From assembly GCA_900555805.1 (NCBI GenBank), contig USMJ01000045.1, positions 1 to 8,015 of the forward strand: 8,015 nucleotides of DNA. The letters are read 5' to 3'. Numbering within the stretch: the first letter of the stretch is position 1; each line of letters opens with the position of its first letter. Positions 1 through 5,294 of the stretch are shown piece by piece. A program made the translations under genes and the position numbers. The notes below the pieces were generated by a model that was given only the letters and a program-made list of their open reading frames with translations, was not told the DNA's origin and ran no database searches. Origin of the DNA: an uncultured Oscillospiraceae bacterium. Its GTDB lineage: Bacteria; Bacillota; Clostridia; Oscillospirales; Acutalibacteraceae.

Positions 1-1
1 G

Positions 2-235
2 CCGCCGATATATCACTTCGATATGTACCGTGTTGACAGCTGGGACGATCTTTATACAACGGGATTTTTTGAATATATAGACATGGGCGCGATACTTCTT
101 GTGGAGTGGAGCGAGAATATAGAAAACGCTCTGCCCGAGGACTCGATAAGGGTCGGGATCGAACGGGGAGAGAGTGACGACGAAAGAATTATCACCGTGA
201 CCGGAGGCGGATTTGATGAAGATTTTGGCGATTGA
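2..235 (+). CDS. tsaE: TsaE, tRNA threonylcarbamoyladenosine (t6A) ATPase subunit, 3' end only
   Basis: Partial gene: the reading frame is open from base 2, so the N-terminal half with the Walker A ATP-binding loop lies before the window. The 77 visible residues carry the family's C-terminal signature: HFDMYR near residues 5-10, a Gly/Glu-Tyr stretch (GFFEY), then LLVEW followed by an acidic ALPED segment and short beta strands. TsaE is the P-loop ATPase that works with TsaB and TsaD to place threonylcarbamoyl on A37 of ANN-decoding tRNAs in the cytoplasm. It overlaps the next gene, tsaB, by 20 bases, which is the usual tsaE-tsaB pairing in Firmicutes and suggests translational coupling. The family call is firm; the true start cannot be seen. 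Confidence 0.93.
   Translation, partial: PPIYHFDMYRVDSWDDLYTTGFFEYIDMGAILLVEWSENIENALPEDSIRVGIERGESDDERIITVTGGGFDEDFGD
203..207 (+). promoter_or_regulatory. Ribosome binding site that decides the tsaB start
   Basis: GGAGG sits 8 bases before the ATG at 216 but only 5 bases before the in-frame TTG at 213. The spacing and codon type both favour ATG 216. The site lies inside the end of tsaE. Confidence 0.75.
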
Positions 236-917
236 TACATCGGCTAAAGCGGCGAGCGCAGCCGTGACGGACGGCGGAAAAATTTTGAGCGAGTGTTTCA
301 CCAACACGGGGCTTACGCATTCACAGACGCTCATGCCGATGGTGAAAACCGTCCTCGACGGGGCAAGGATCAAACTTGACAGCATAGACCTTATCGCCGT
401 CAACAACGGCCCCGGGTCCTTTACGGGCATCAGAATAGGCGTTGCGGCGGTCAAGGGTATGGCTCAGCCGACAGGTAAAGCCTGCGCCGAAGTCTCAACC
501 CTCGAATCGCTCGCATATAATCTTATCGGCATTGACTGCACGGCTGTCAGCGCAATGGACGCGAGATGCGGTCAGGTATACACTGCGGCTTTCAGCTGCG
601 GTGAAACGGTCGAAAGACTCAGCGGCGACGAAGCCGTCGCAATATCAGACATGGAAGAAAAGCTCAAAAACTTCGAAAAGCCGATCATTTTCGTCGGCGA
701 CGGAGCCGGGCTTTGCTATAATTACTACAAAGACAAAGTTCCCTGTTCGCTCGCAAGCGAGCTTCTGAGATACCAGCGTGCCTCATCGACGGCACTCGCC
801 GCGTACCTTAAAGCAAAAAAAGGCGAGACCGTCTCATGCGAAAAGCTGATGCCGCTTTATCTCAGACTTCCGCAGGCGGAGAGAGAACTCAAAAAGAAAA
901 AAGGAGAATTAACATGA
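216..917 (+). CDS. tsaB: TsaB, t6A-complex dimerisation protein (YeaZ family)
   Basis: The product is 233 residues, a normal length for the family. It begins with the ASKHA-type strand ILAIDTS (residues 3-9). It carries the near-invariant GPGSFTGIRIG block (65-75), a DAR...VY motif (115-122) and the C-terminal PLYLR..QAE signature (213-222), followed by a lysine-rich tail. TsaB is a catalytically inactive relative of TsaD that scaffolds the TsaB-TsaD-TsaE complex for tRNA t6A37 synthesis in the cytoplasm. ATG 216 is preferred over the in-frame TTG at 213 because of ribosome-site spacing. It overlaps tsaE by 20 bases and rpiB by 4 (ATGA). In many bacteria rimI and/or tsaD follow tsaB; here neither does, so tsaD must be elsewhere in the genome. 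Confidence 0.95.
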   Translation: MKILAIDTSAKAASAAVTDGGKILSECFTNTGLTHSQTLMPMVKTVLDGARIKLDSIDLIAVNNGPGSFTGIRIGVAAVKGMAQPTGKACAEVSTLESLAYNLIGIDCTAVSAMDARCGQVYTAAFSCGETVERLSGDEAVAISDMEEKLKNFEKPIIFVGDGAGLCYNYYKDKVPCSLASELLRYQRASSTALAAYLKAKKGETVSCEKLMPLYLRLPQAERELKKKKGELT

Positions 918-1360
918 TAGCATTGGGAGCAGATCACGGCGGATACGAATTAAAGGAAGCCATCAAGAAACACTTGGACGAAAAAGGCGTTGAGTATAAG
1001 GACTTCGGAACATACAGCCCCGAATCGGTCGACTACGCCAAAATAGCGCAGACGACCTGCCTTGCCGTCACAAGCGGCGAGTGCGACAAAGCGATACTCT
1101 GCTGCGGAACGGGCATAGGCATCTCCATGGCGGCCAACAAGGTCAAAGGCATAAGAGCGGCTTGCTGTTCCGATTATTTCAGCGCAAAATATACAAGACT
1201 TCACAATGACGCCAACGCTCTTTGCATGGGCGGCAGGGTTGTCGGAGTCGGTCTCGCGCTCGAACTCGTCGACGTTTTTCTCGACACCGAGTTTGAAGGC
1301 GGCAGACATCAGAGAAGAATCGACCAGATCACACAGATCGAAAACGGTGAAATATTATAA
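914..1360 (+). CDS. rpiB: Ribose-5-phosphate isomerase B
   Basis: The product is 148 residues, the standard length of the RpiB/LacAB sugar-isomerase family. It interconverts ribose 5-phosphate and ribulose 5-phosphate in the non-oxidative pentose phosphate pathway. Visible motifs are the N-terminal GADHGG (residues 5-10), the catalytic cysteine and phosphate loop CCGTGIGISMAANK (63-76, likely catalytic Cys64), and HNDAN (97-101) with the ring-opening histidine. The ATG at 914 overlaps the tsaB stop as ATGA and has AAGGAG 7 bases upstream, so a longer in-frame N-terminal extension (from 836) is not used. It follows tsaB directly and is followed after 22 bases by the hydrolase gene. LacA/LacB and related isomerases share the fold, but the context shows no lactose or galactose genes, so RpiB is preferred. 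Confidence 0.94.
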   Translation: MIALGADHGGYELKEAIKKHLDEKGVEYKDFGTYSPESVDYAKIAQTTCLAVTSGECDKAILCCGTGIGISMAANKVKGIRAACCSDYFSAKYTRLHNDANALCMGGRVVGVGLALELVDVFLDTEFEGGRHQRRIDQITQIENGEIL

Positions 1361-1382
1361 TTGATATACAGGAGGAAATATC

Positions 1383-2318
1383 ATGGTTAAGAATGAATTC
1401 TATTTTCCGTCAGTTTCGGGACTTGCCGACATTCACGCGGCGAGCTATTTCCCCGAGGATAAAGAGAGCGTCAAGGCTGTTCTCCAGATAGCCCACGGCA
1501 TGGCGGAGCACCTTGAAAGATACGAAGCCTTCGCACAGTATCTCTGCGACAGAGGCATAGCCGTCTATATCAACGACCACATCGGCCACGGCAAGAGCGT
1601 TTCCTCAAGAGACGAACTCGGCTACTTCGGCAAGAAGGACGGCTGGAAGAATTTCATCGAGGACTGCCACAAGCTCACCGAGATCGTCAAGAAAGAAAAT
1701 CCCGGCAAGCCGCTTGTTTTCTTCGGCCACAGCATGGGTTCGTTCGTCGCGAGAGCTTATTCTTTTAAGTACGCTTCGGATATCTGCGGCGCCGTATTCT
1801 GCGGCACGGCGGGAGCCAATCCGCTCGCAGGCATCGGCAAGGGCATAGCAAGTCTCATCTCCGCCGTAAAGGGCGATCACCACAGAAGCAAGCTCATAGA
1901 CAAAATGTCGTTCGGAACATATAATAAGCGCTGCGAGGGCAGAACGAACTTCGACTGGCTGACAAGAGATCAGGATATCGTCGACAAGTATATAGCTGAC
2001 GACGACTGCGGCTTCTTGTTCACCGTTTCGGGCTCTCATGACCTTATGAGCCTTCTCGGCTTCGTTTCGTCCAAGGACTGGTATTCGGGCTTCAATAAGG
2101 ATCTTCCCGTTTATCTCATCGCAGGCGAGGAAGACCCCGTCGGCGCATACGGCAAGGGCGTCAAGGAGGTCGCGGACGGCTTGAAGTCCGCCGGCGTCAA
2201 GGATGTTTCCCTCAAGCTCTATCCCGATTGCAGACATGAAATTCTCAACGAAAGCAGAGTGTTCGCCGATGTCGCTCAGGGCGTAGCGGACTTCGTATAC
2301 AGAGTTTGCAAGAGCTGA
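1383..2318 (+). CDS. Alpha/beta-hydrolase, monoacylglycerol lipase / lysophospholipase type (serine aminopeptidase S33 fold)
   Basis: The product is 311 residues with a full alpha/beta-hydrolase core. The oxyanion-hole segment AHGMAEH (37-43) is typical of monoglyceride lipases and is followed by a DHIGHG turn (65-70). The nucleophile elbow GHSMG (115-119) places the catalytic serine at 117. The acid is Asp251 in AGEEDPVG and the histidine is His285 in DCRHEILNE. The region between about 140 and 235 is the variable cap. There is no signal peptide, so it is probably cytoplasmic or loosely membrane-associated. The family hydrolyses short or single-chain esters such as monoacylglycerols and lysophospholipids; the real substrate cannot be read from the sequence. 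GGAGG lies 7 bases before the ATG. One base separates its stop from the VanZ-like gene, so the two are surely cotranscribed. Confidence 0.9.
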   Translation: MVKNEFYFPSVSGLADIHAASYFPEDKESVKAVLQIAHGMAEHLERYEAFAQYLCDRGIAVYINDHIGHGKSVSSRDELGYFGKKDGWKNFIEDCHKLTEIVKKENPGKPLVFFGHSMGSFVARAYSFKYASDICGAVFCGTAGANPLAGIGKGIASLISAVKGDHHRSKLIDKMSFGTYNKRCEGRTNFDWLTRDQDIVDKYIADDDCGFLFTVSGSHDLMSLLGFVSSKDWYSGFNKDLPVYLIAGEEDPVGAYGKGVKEVADGLKSAGVKDVSLKLYPDCRHEILNESRVFADVAQGVADFVYRVCKS

Positions 2319-2319
2319 A

Positions 2320-2934
2320 ATGAAAGCTGTTCTTAATTATCTTATTGCTATGCTGCCGTTCGCTCTTGTGTCCGTGCCGTTCGCGGCTCTGTGGCGGAAA
2401 AGCCGCCGAAAGGGCTTCATAAAAAACGGAACTGAAACGACCGACGCGCATGAGATAGTTTCTATCCTGTTCATTATGTTCATGGCGGCGCTCATCTCTC
2501 AGACGGTTATCCCGAAAATCGAGATAACCGACGCCGGGATCCGCTTCTTCCAGACGGGTTATAATAAGTATAATCTTGTACCGTTCAAGGAGATAAAGCT
2601 TGCCATAAATCAGGGAGGAACTTTCTTCATCGTGAACTTTATCGGCAATCAGCTCGTCTTTGCGCCGATAGCGTTCTTCACGGCGCTGCTTTATAACAAG
2701 CCGAGAATATATAAATCCGTGGCGATAACGACGGCGGTCTCAGTCTTCGTCGAAGTCTGCCAGATACCTCAGAACAGAGGCTCGGATATCGACGACGTTA
2801 TTCTCAACACTCTCGGCGGCATAATAGGATATATATTGTATATGATATTTTCAAAGCTGTTCCCGAAGTTCTCGGCGGACTGCAAAGTTAAAAAATTAAA
2901 ACCGGAGACGCCTAATGAAAACACTGACATATAA
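2320..2934 (+). CDS. VanZ-like family membrane protein
   Basis: The product is 204 residues with about five hydrophobic segments (roughly 5-25, 46-64, 107-125, 133-148, 162-180). It shows the VanZ-like signature: NLVPF (85-89), a GN.L.FAP.AFF helix (109-120), a helix ending in E..Q (145-148), then R..DIDDVILNTLGG..GY (153-171). VanZ itself gives low-level teicoplanin resistance. Most VanZ-like proteins in Firmicutes have no demonstrated role, so a resistance function should not be assumed. The start lies one base after the hydrolase stop and has only a weak purine stretch before it, so translation probably depends on reinitiation from the hydrolase gene. The charged Lys-rich C-terminal tail is likely cytoplasmic. 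It overlaps the next gene by 20 bases. Confidence 0.88.
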   Translation: MKAVLNYLIAMLPFALVSVPFAALWRKSRRKGFIKNGTETTDAHEIVSILFIMFMAALISQTVIPKIEITDAGIRFFQTGYNKYNLVPFKEIKLAINQGGTFFIVNFIGNQLVFAPIAFFTALLYNKPRIYKSVAITTAVSVFVEVCQIPQNRGSDIDDVILNTLGGIIGYILYMIFSKLFPKFSADCKVKKLKPETPNENTDI

Positions 2935-4111
2935 ACATACGGTCGCGGCTTCGTTCGTCGGCTATCTCGTTCTTTCGATAGCCTGCGTGTTCGTTCCGCT
3001 GCTGTTCGTGACATTCCGGAATGAATACGGTATATCGCTCGAAAAGACGACGCTTCTCGTGACGATAAATTTCACGACCCAGGTCGTGTTCGACCTCATC
3101 GCGCCGAAGCTGATATCCGCCCTCGGACTGAGACGGTGCTGTATAGCTTCTCACATACTCACAGCGGCAGGAATAGCCCTGCTCGCGGTTTTACCCGAAG
3201 TTATGAGCGACAAATTCATCGGAATCGCCGTTTGTGTTTTTCTGTACGCGGCAGGTGTCGGTGTAGCCGAAATAATCGTGAATATTATAGTCGAGTCATG
3301 CCCGTCGGATTCGACCGCCGGCGCTCTGAGCTTTCTTCATTCGGGCTACTGCTGGGGCAGCGTTCTCGTCGTTTTGGTCTCGACGCTTTTCTTCCGTCTG
3401 TTCGGAACGGAAAGCTGGAGAATACTCGCCGTTATATGGAGCGTTGTTCCGATCCTGAACGCCGTGTTCTTCACGAAAGTTCCGATAGCGGAGCTTGACC
3501 GCGAAGAGATACCCGTCAAAAAGATGTTCACCATGAAAACGTTCTGGGTTATGCTCGTGCTCGTCGTTCTCGCCGGAGCGAGCGAACAGGCCGTCGAACA
3601 GTGGGTCTCGACCTTTGCGGAGGCTTCTCTGAACGTTTCGAAGTCCGTCGGCGACCTCGCCGGGATTTTGATGTTCTCGGTCATGATGGGCGTTGCGAGA
3701 CTTGTTTTCGCGAAGTTCAGCGTTAAGCTTGACCTTAAAGTGACAATGGCGGCGAGCCTCGCGCTCTGCGTTGTTAGCTATTTGGTGATAACGCTTTCGC
3801 CGAGCGCCGTTCTGTCTCTTATCGGTTGCGCGGTGTGCGGACTTTCGGTCGGAATACTCATGCCGGGATCGTTCGCTCTTTCCGTCGGCAGCATAAAGGG
3901 CGGCGGAGTTCTGTTCGCTTTCATGGCGCTTTCGGGCGACATCGGCTGTTCTCTCGGTCCGAGCGCGGTCGGCGCGGCTTCGGAAATTTTCGGCGGAGAC
4001 CTGAAAAAAGGAATCCTCTCGGCGGTTGTGTTCCCGATAATAATGCTGACCATACTCATAGTTATGAAGCTCAGCGATAAAAAGACGAAAGTCAAAGCCG
4101 AAATTAAATGA
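2915..4111 (+). CDS. Major facilitator superfamily (MFS) transporter, possibly FucP-like
   Basis: The product is 398 residues with about 12 hydrophobic helices in two halves, split by a charged loop near 190-205 (ELDREEIPVKK), which is the classic MFS layout. A motif-A-like D..APKL..ALGLRR stretch (60-74) sits in the loop after helix 2. Polar residues inside helices stand out: Glu120 in helix 4, HSGYCWG (142-148) in helix 5, and EQAVEQW (224-230) in helix 7. Helix 5 recalls the fucose-permease branch, but the substrate cannot be predicted. GGAG lies 7 bases before the ATG, inside the end of the VanZ-like gene, with a 20-base overlap. This is the last gene of the operon; its stop codon is the first codon of a strongly folded region (4109-4249). 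Confidence 0.9.
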   Translation: MKTLTYKHTVAASFVGYLVLSIACVFVPLLFVTFRNEYGISLEKTTLLVTINFTTQVVFDLIAPKLISALGLRRCCIASHILTAAGIALLAVLPEVMSDKFIGIAVCVFLYAAGVGVAEIIVNIIVESCPSDSTAGALSFLHSGYCWGSVLVVLVSTLFFRLFGTESWRILAVIWSVVPILNAVFFTKVPIAELDREEIPVKKMFTMKTFWVMLVLVVLAGASEQAVEQWVSTFAEASLNVSKSVGDLAGILMFSVMMGVARLVFAKFSVKLDLKVTMAASLALCVVSYLVITLSPSAVLSLIGCAVCGLSVGILMPGSFALSVGSIKGGGVLFAFMALSGDIGCSLGPSAVGAASEIFGGDLKKGILSAVVFPIIMLTILIVMKLSDKKTKVKAEIK

Positions 4112-4249
4112 AATCGCAAGGGGCCGCCACGTTCGGCGCAAAGCGCGGATAACGCATTCGCGTCGGACGTGACAGCCCCTGTTTGAGTGAAAAGGGCATT
4201 TCTGCTTTGATCGGCTCCCCGAGGGCTTTCGCCACCGATCTCGATTTCA
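4109..4249 (-). ncRNA. Candidate multi-branched structured RNA or structured repeat, unassigned
   Basis: A nested set of inverted repeats fills almost the whole segment. The outer arms TGAAATCG (4109-4116) and CGATTTCA (4242-4249) pair perfectly. Inside are arm A (4119-4139 with 4160-4180), arm B (4191-4208) and arm C (4209-4214 with 4235-4240). Read on the - strand, the outer 14 pairs of arm A are continuous with two G-U pairs, whereas the + strand has two C-A mismatches there. Also on the - strand, arm B is closed by a GAAA loop (4199-4202) and arm C contains GGC-GAAA-GCC (4224-4233). GNRA-type loops on one strand only suggest that strand is the RNA. No known riboswitch or ncRNA family was recognised. 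It could instead be a genomic repeat or the 3' structured end of the + strand operon. Confidence 0.45.
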
Positions 4250-4312
4250 CGAAAGCGCACAAAGAAACCAAGGTTTCATTGGCTAATACATATTATGCCC
4301 CGAGGCCGCGGC

Positions 4313-4342
4313 TTGACAGATGTTAATATCTGTCTTTATAAT
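4313..4342 (+). promoter_or_regulatory. Consensus sigma-A promoter of the MTA/SAH nucleosidase gene
   Basis: A perfect -35 TTGACA (4313-4318) and a perfect -10 TATAAT (4337-4342) are separated by 18 bases. Transcription would begin near 4349, giving a leader of about 75 bases before the ATG at 4424. The promoter lies inside the in-frame upstream extension of the gene, which confirms that the extension is not coding. Confidence 0.85.
4315..4334. promoter_or_regulatory. Probable operator palindrome within the promoter
   Basis: GACAGAT (4315-4321) and ATCTGTC (4328-4334) form a perfect 7-base inverted repeat around a 6-base centre, covering part of the -35 box and most of the spacer. A wider pair, TTGACA (4313-4318) and TGTCAA (4342-4347), brackets it and the -10 box. 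This geometry is typical of a repressor site of the TetR or similar dimeric type. No regulator gene is in the window, so the partner is unknown. Confidence 0.6.
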
Positions 4343-4349
4343 GTCAAAA

Positions 4350-4404
4350 GGCGAAACAGCTTGTCCGCCGCAGAAATTTTGCGCGTACCTATTATTATTT
4401 CGCC
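4350..4404 (+). promoter_or_regulatory. Predicted 5' leader stem of the nucleosidase mRNA
   Basis: GGCGAAA (4350-4356) pairs perfectly with TTTCGCC (4398-4404), starting almost at the predicted transcript 5' end. It encloses 41 bases that include a small CGCA/TGCG hairpin (4369-4372 with 4380-4383). The stem ends just before the ribosome site AAGGA (4411-4415). It may protect the mRNA end or tune translation; it does not match any riboswitch I recognise. Confidence 0.4.
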
Positions 4405-4423
4405 CAAAGAAAGGAAAAATAAA

Positions 4424-5140
4424 ATGAAAAAAAATATCGGAATTATTTTCGCCGACTCCATGGAATACGCTCCTTTTGCGAGGTACGCGTCGAAGTTCTC
4501 CCCGGAGGAAGGAATTCGCCGCGGAAACGAGAGCCTGCGGTACCTCATAAAGAAAGGCGACAGGGAGATCGCGGTCACGGCGGTCAAATGCGGAATCGGC
4601 AAGGTCAACGCGGCGTCGGCGGCGTCGTTTCTGATAAGCGACAAAAAAGCGGACTTAATAATGAACGCAGGGCTTTCGGGCGCGGTCTCAAAATGCCGCC
4701 GGGAAGACATCCTCATCGGTACAGCATATGTCGAATGTGACTATGACCTGACGGCTATCGGCTATAAGCTCGGCGAAAAACCCGACGGACAGAAATATAT
4801 ATACGAAGCGGACGAACTTCTCTTGGCTCTCGCCGAAGAAAACAAGTCTCTCGCCAAGGGGAAACTCGGAACGGGCGACATCTTCCTGACATCGAGCGAG
4901 AAAAAAGAATTATATAAATCCGAGTTCGGAATAAACGCCTTCGACATGGAAAGCGCCGCCATCGCCTCGGTCTGCGATAAATGCGATATCCCGTTTATAA
5001 GTATCAGAAAAATAAGCGACGACGCAGACGACGCTTCGGGCGAAACATACCGCGAAATGAACGAAAGGCAGGAAGCCTGCCTGACCGAGATCCTCGCCGA
5101 GCTTATCGGCAAACTTCTCGATTGCGATAAAATTTGGTAA
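4424..5140 (+). CDS. mtnN: 5'-methylthioadenosine / S-adenosylhomocysteine nucleosidase (MTAN, Pfs)
   Basis: The product is 238 residues, close to the roughly 230 of the family. It cleaves adenine from methylthioadenosine and S-adenosylhomocysteine in the cytoplasm, clearing by-products of SAM-dependent reactions. It has the nucleoside-phosphorylase fold signatures: IGIIFA....E with Glu14 in the general-acid position, GIGKVNAA (57-64), a glycine-containing NAGLSGA segment (81-87), TGD.F (150-154), FDMESAAIA (173-181) with the ribose-binding Met175/Glu176, and RKISDDAD (195-202) with catalytic Asp199. The ATG at 4424 has AAGGA 8 bases upstream; longer starts back to 4295 run through the promoter and are rejected. 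It is transcribed alone, from an operator-bearing promoter to the hairpin at 5158. The N-terminus is less typical (FADSMEY rather than GAMEEE), so a related nucleoside phosphorylase is a weaker alternative. Confidence 0.85.
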   Translation: MKKNIGIIFADSMEYAPFARYASKFSPEEGIRRGNESLRYLIKKGDREIAVTAVKCGIGKVNAASAASFLISDKKADLIMNAGLSGAVSKCRREDILIGTAYVECDYDLTAIGYKLGEKPDGQKYIYEADELLLALAEENKSLAKGKLGTGDIFLTSSEKKELYKSEFGINAFDMESAAIASVCDKCDIPFISIRKISDDADDASGETYREMNERQEACLTEILAELIGKLLDCDKIW

Positions 5141-5157
5141 GTTTTCCTGATTCAACA

Positions 5158-5211
5158 AAGAGTATTGCGTAAAAAATCCGACTTTTTTTGCGCAATACTC
5201 TTGATATTTTT
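5158..5211 (+). terminator. Long hairpin, probable terminator of the nucleosidase gene
   Basis: AAGAGTATTGCG (5158-5169) pairs perfectly with CGCAATACTCTT (5191-5202). Inside it a T-G pair and six A-T pairs (5171-5176 with 5184-5189) extend the helix to about 19 pairs around a 7-base loop. The run TATTTTT (5205-5211) follows two bases after the stem. The U-tract is slightly offset, so termination may be partial. Confidence 0.7.
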
Positions 5212-5229
5212 ATTAAAAAATAGTAAAAT
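5201..5229 (+). promoter_or_regulatory. Sigma-A promoter of the PHP-hypothetical-DUF523 operon
   Basis: TTGATA (5201-5206) and TAAAAT (5224-5229) are separated by exactly 17 bases, each one base from consensus. Predicted transcription starts near 5236. The first two bases of the -35 box are the last two of the terminator hairpin. Confidence 0.7.
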
Positions 5230-5282
5230 TACTTATGTAAAGTATATTGAGGGCATTTAGCCTTTTTCATAGCGTTTTTAAA

Positions 5283-5287
5283 GGAGG
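5283..5287 (+). promoter_or_regulatory. Ribosome binding site fixing a TTG start
   Basis: The strong site AAGGAGGT (core GGAGG) lies 7 bases before TTG at 5295, the only in-frame start codon at a useful distance. The nearby ATG at 5290 is out of frame. Confidence 0.8.
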
Positions 5288-5294
5288 TAATGTT

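Larger units (their letters stand above)
4112..4423. other. Gene-free stretch between the MFS operon and the nucleosidase gene
   Basis: No credible protein is encoded in these 312 bases. From left to right they hold the folded element (to 4249), a small AT-richer stretch with the perfect palindrome GAAACC-AA-GGTTTC (4264-4277), a GC-rich patch around 4297-4312, a sigma-A promoter with an embedded palindrome (4313-4347), and a leader with a stem (4350-4404). No clear U-tract terminator for the upstream operon was found. Confidence 0.7.

Noticed and set aside
836..913. Upstream extension of RpiB
   Set aside because: It overlaps tsaB extensively, and the family begins at the MIALGADHGG sequence encoded from 914.
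1605..2237. 210-codon open frame on the - strand within the hydrolase gene
   Set aside because: It lies wholly opposite a gene with a complete catalytic triad, has no visible ribosome site and resembles no known protein.
2320..2934. Calling the VanZ-like gene a teicoplanin resistance gene
   Set aside because: No vanA/B/H/X/Y genes are present, and VanZ-like proteins are common in Firmicutes without a proven resistance role.
3296..4141. Long open frame of 281 codons on the - strand opposite the MFS gene
   Set aside because: Its product is rich in Arg, His and Glu with no fold-like hydrophobic pattern, typical of the antisense of a membrane-protein gene. The + strand MFS call is strong.
4109..4249. 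Reading the folded segment as a MITE or other small transposon
   Set aside because: The 8-base ends are inverted repeats, but no flanking target duplication is visible, and the internal arms are more elaborate than a simple hairpin MITE. A dispersed repeat is still not excluded without a genome search.
4295..4423. N-terminal extension of the nucleosidase in the same frame
   Set aside because: It would be translated from DNA that contains the consensus promoter, lacks family similarity, and the ATG at 4424 has a proper ribosome site.
5247..5294. Earlier in-frame TTG start for the PHP protein
   Set aside because: No ribosome site precedes it and it starts only about 11 bases after the predicted transcription start. 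AAGGAGGT before the TTG at 5295 fits the start of the PHP domain.
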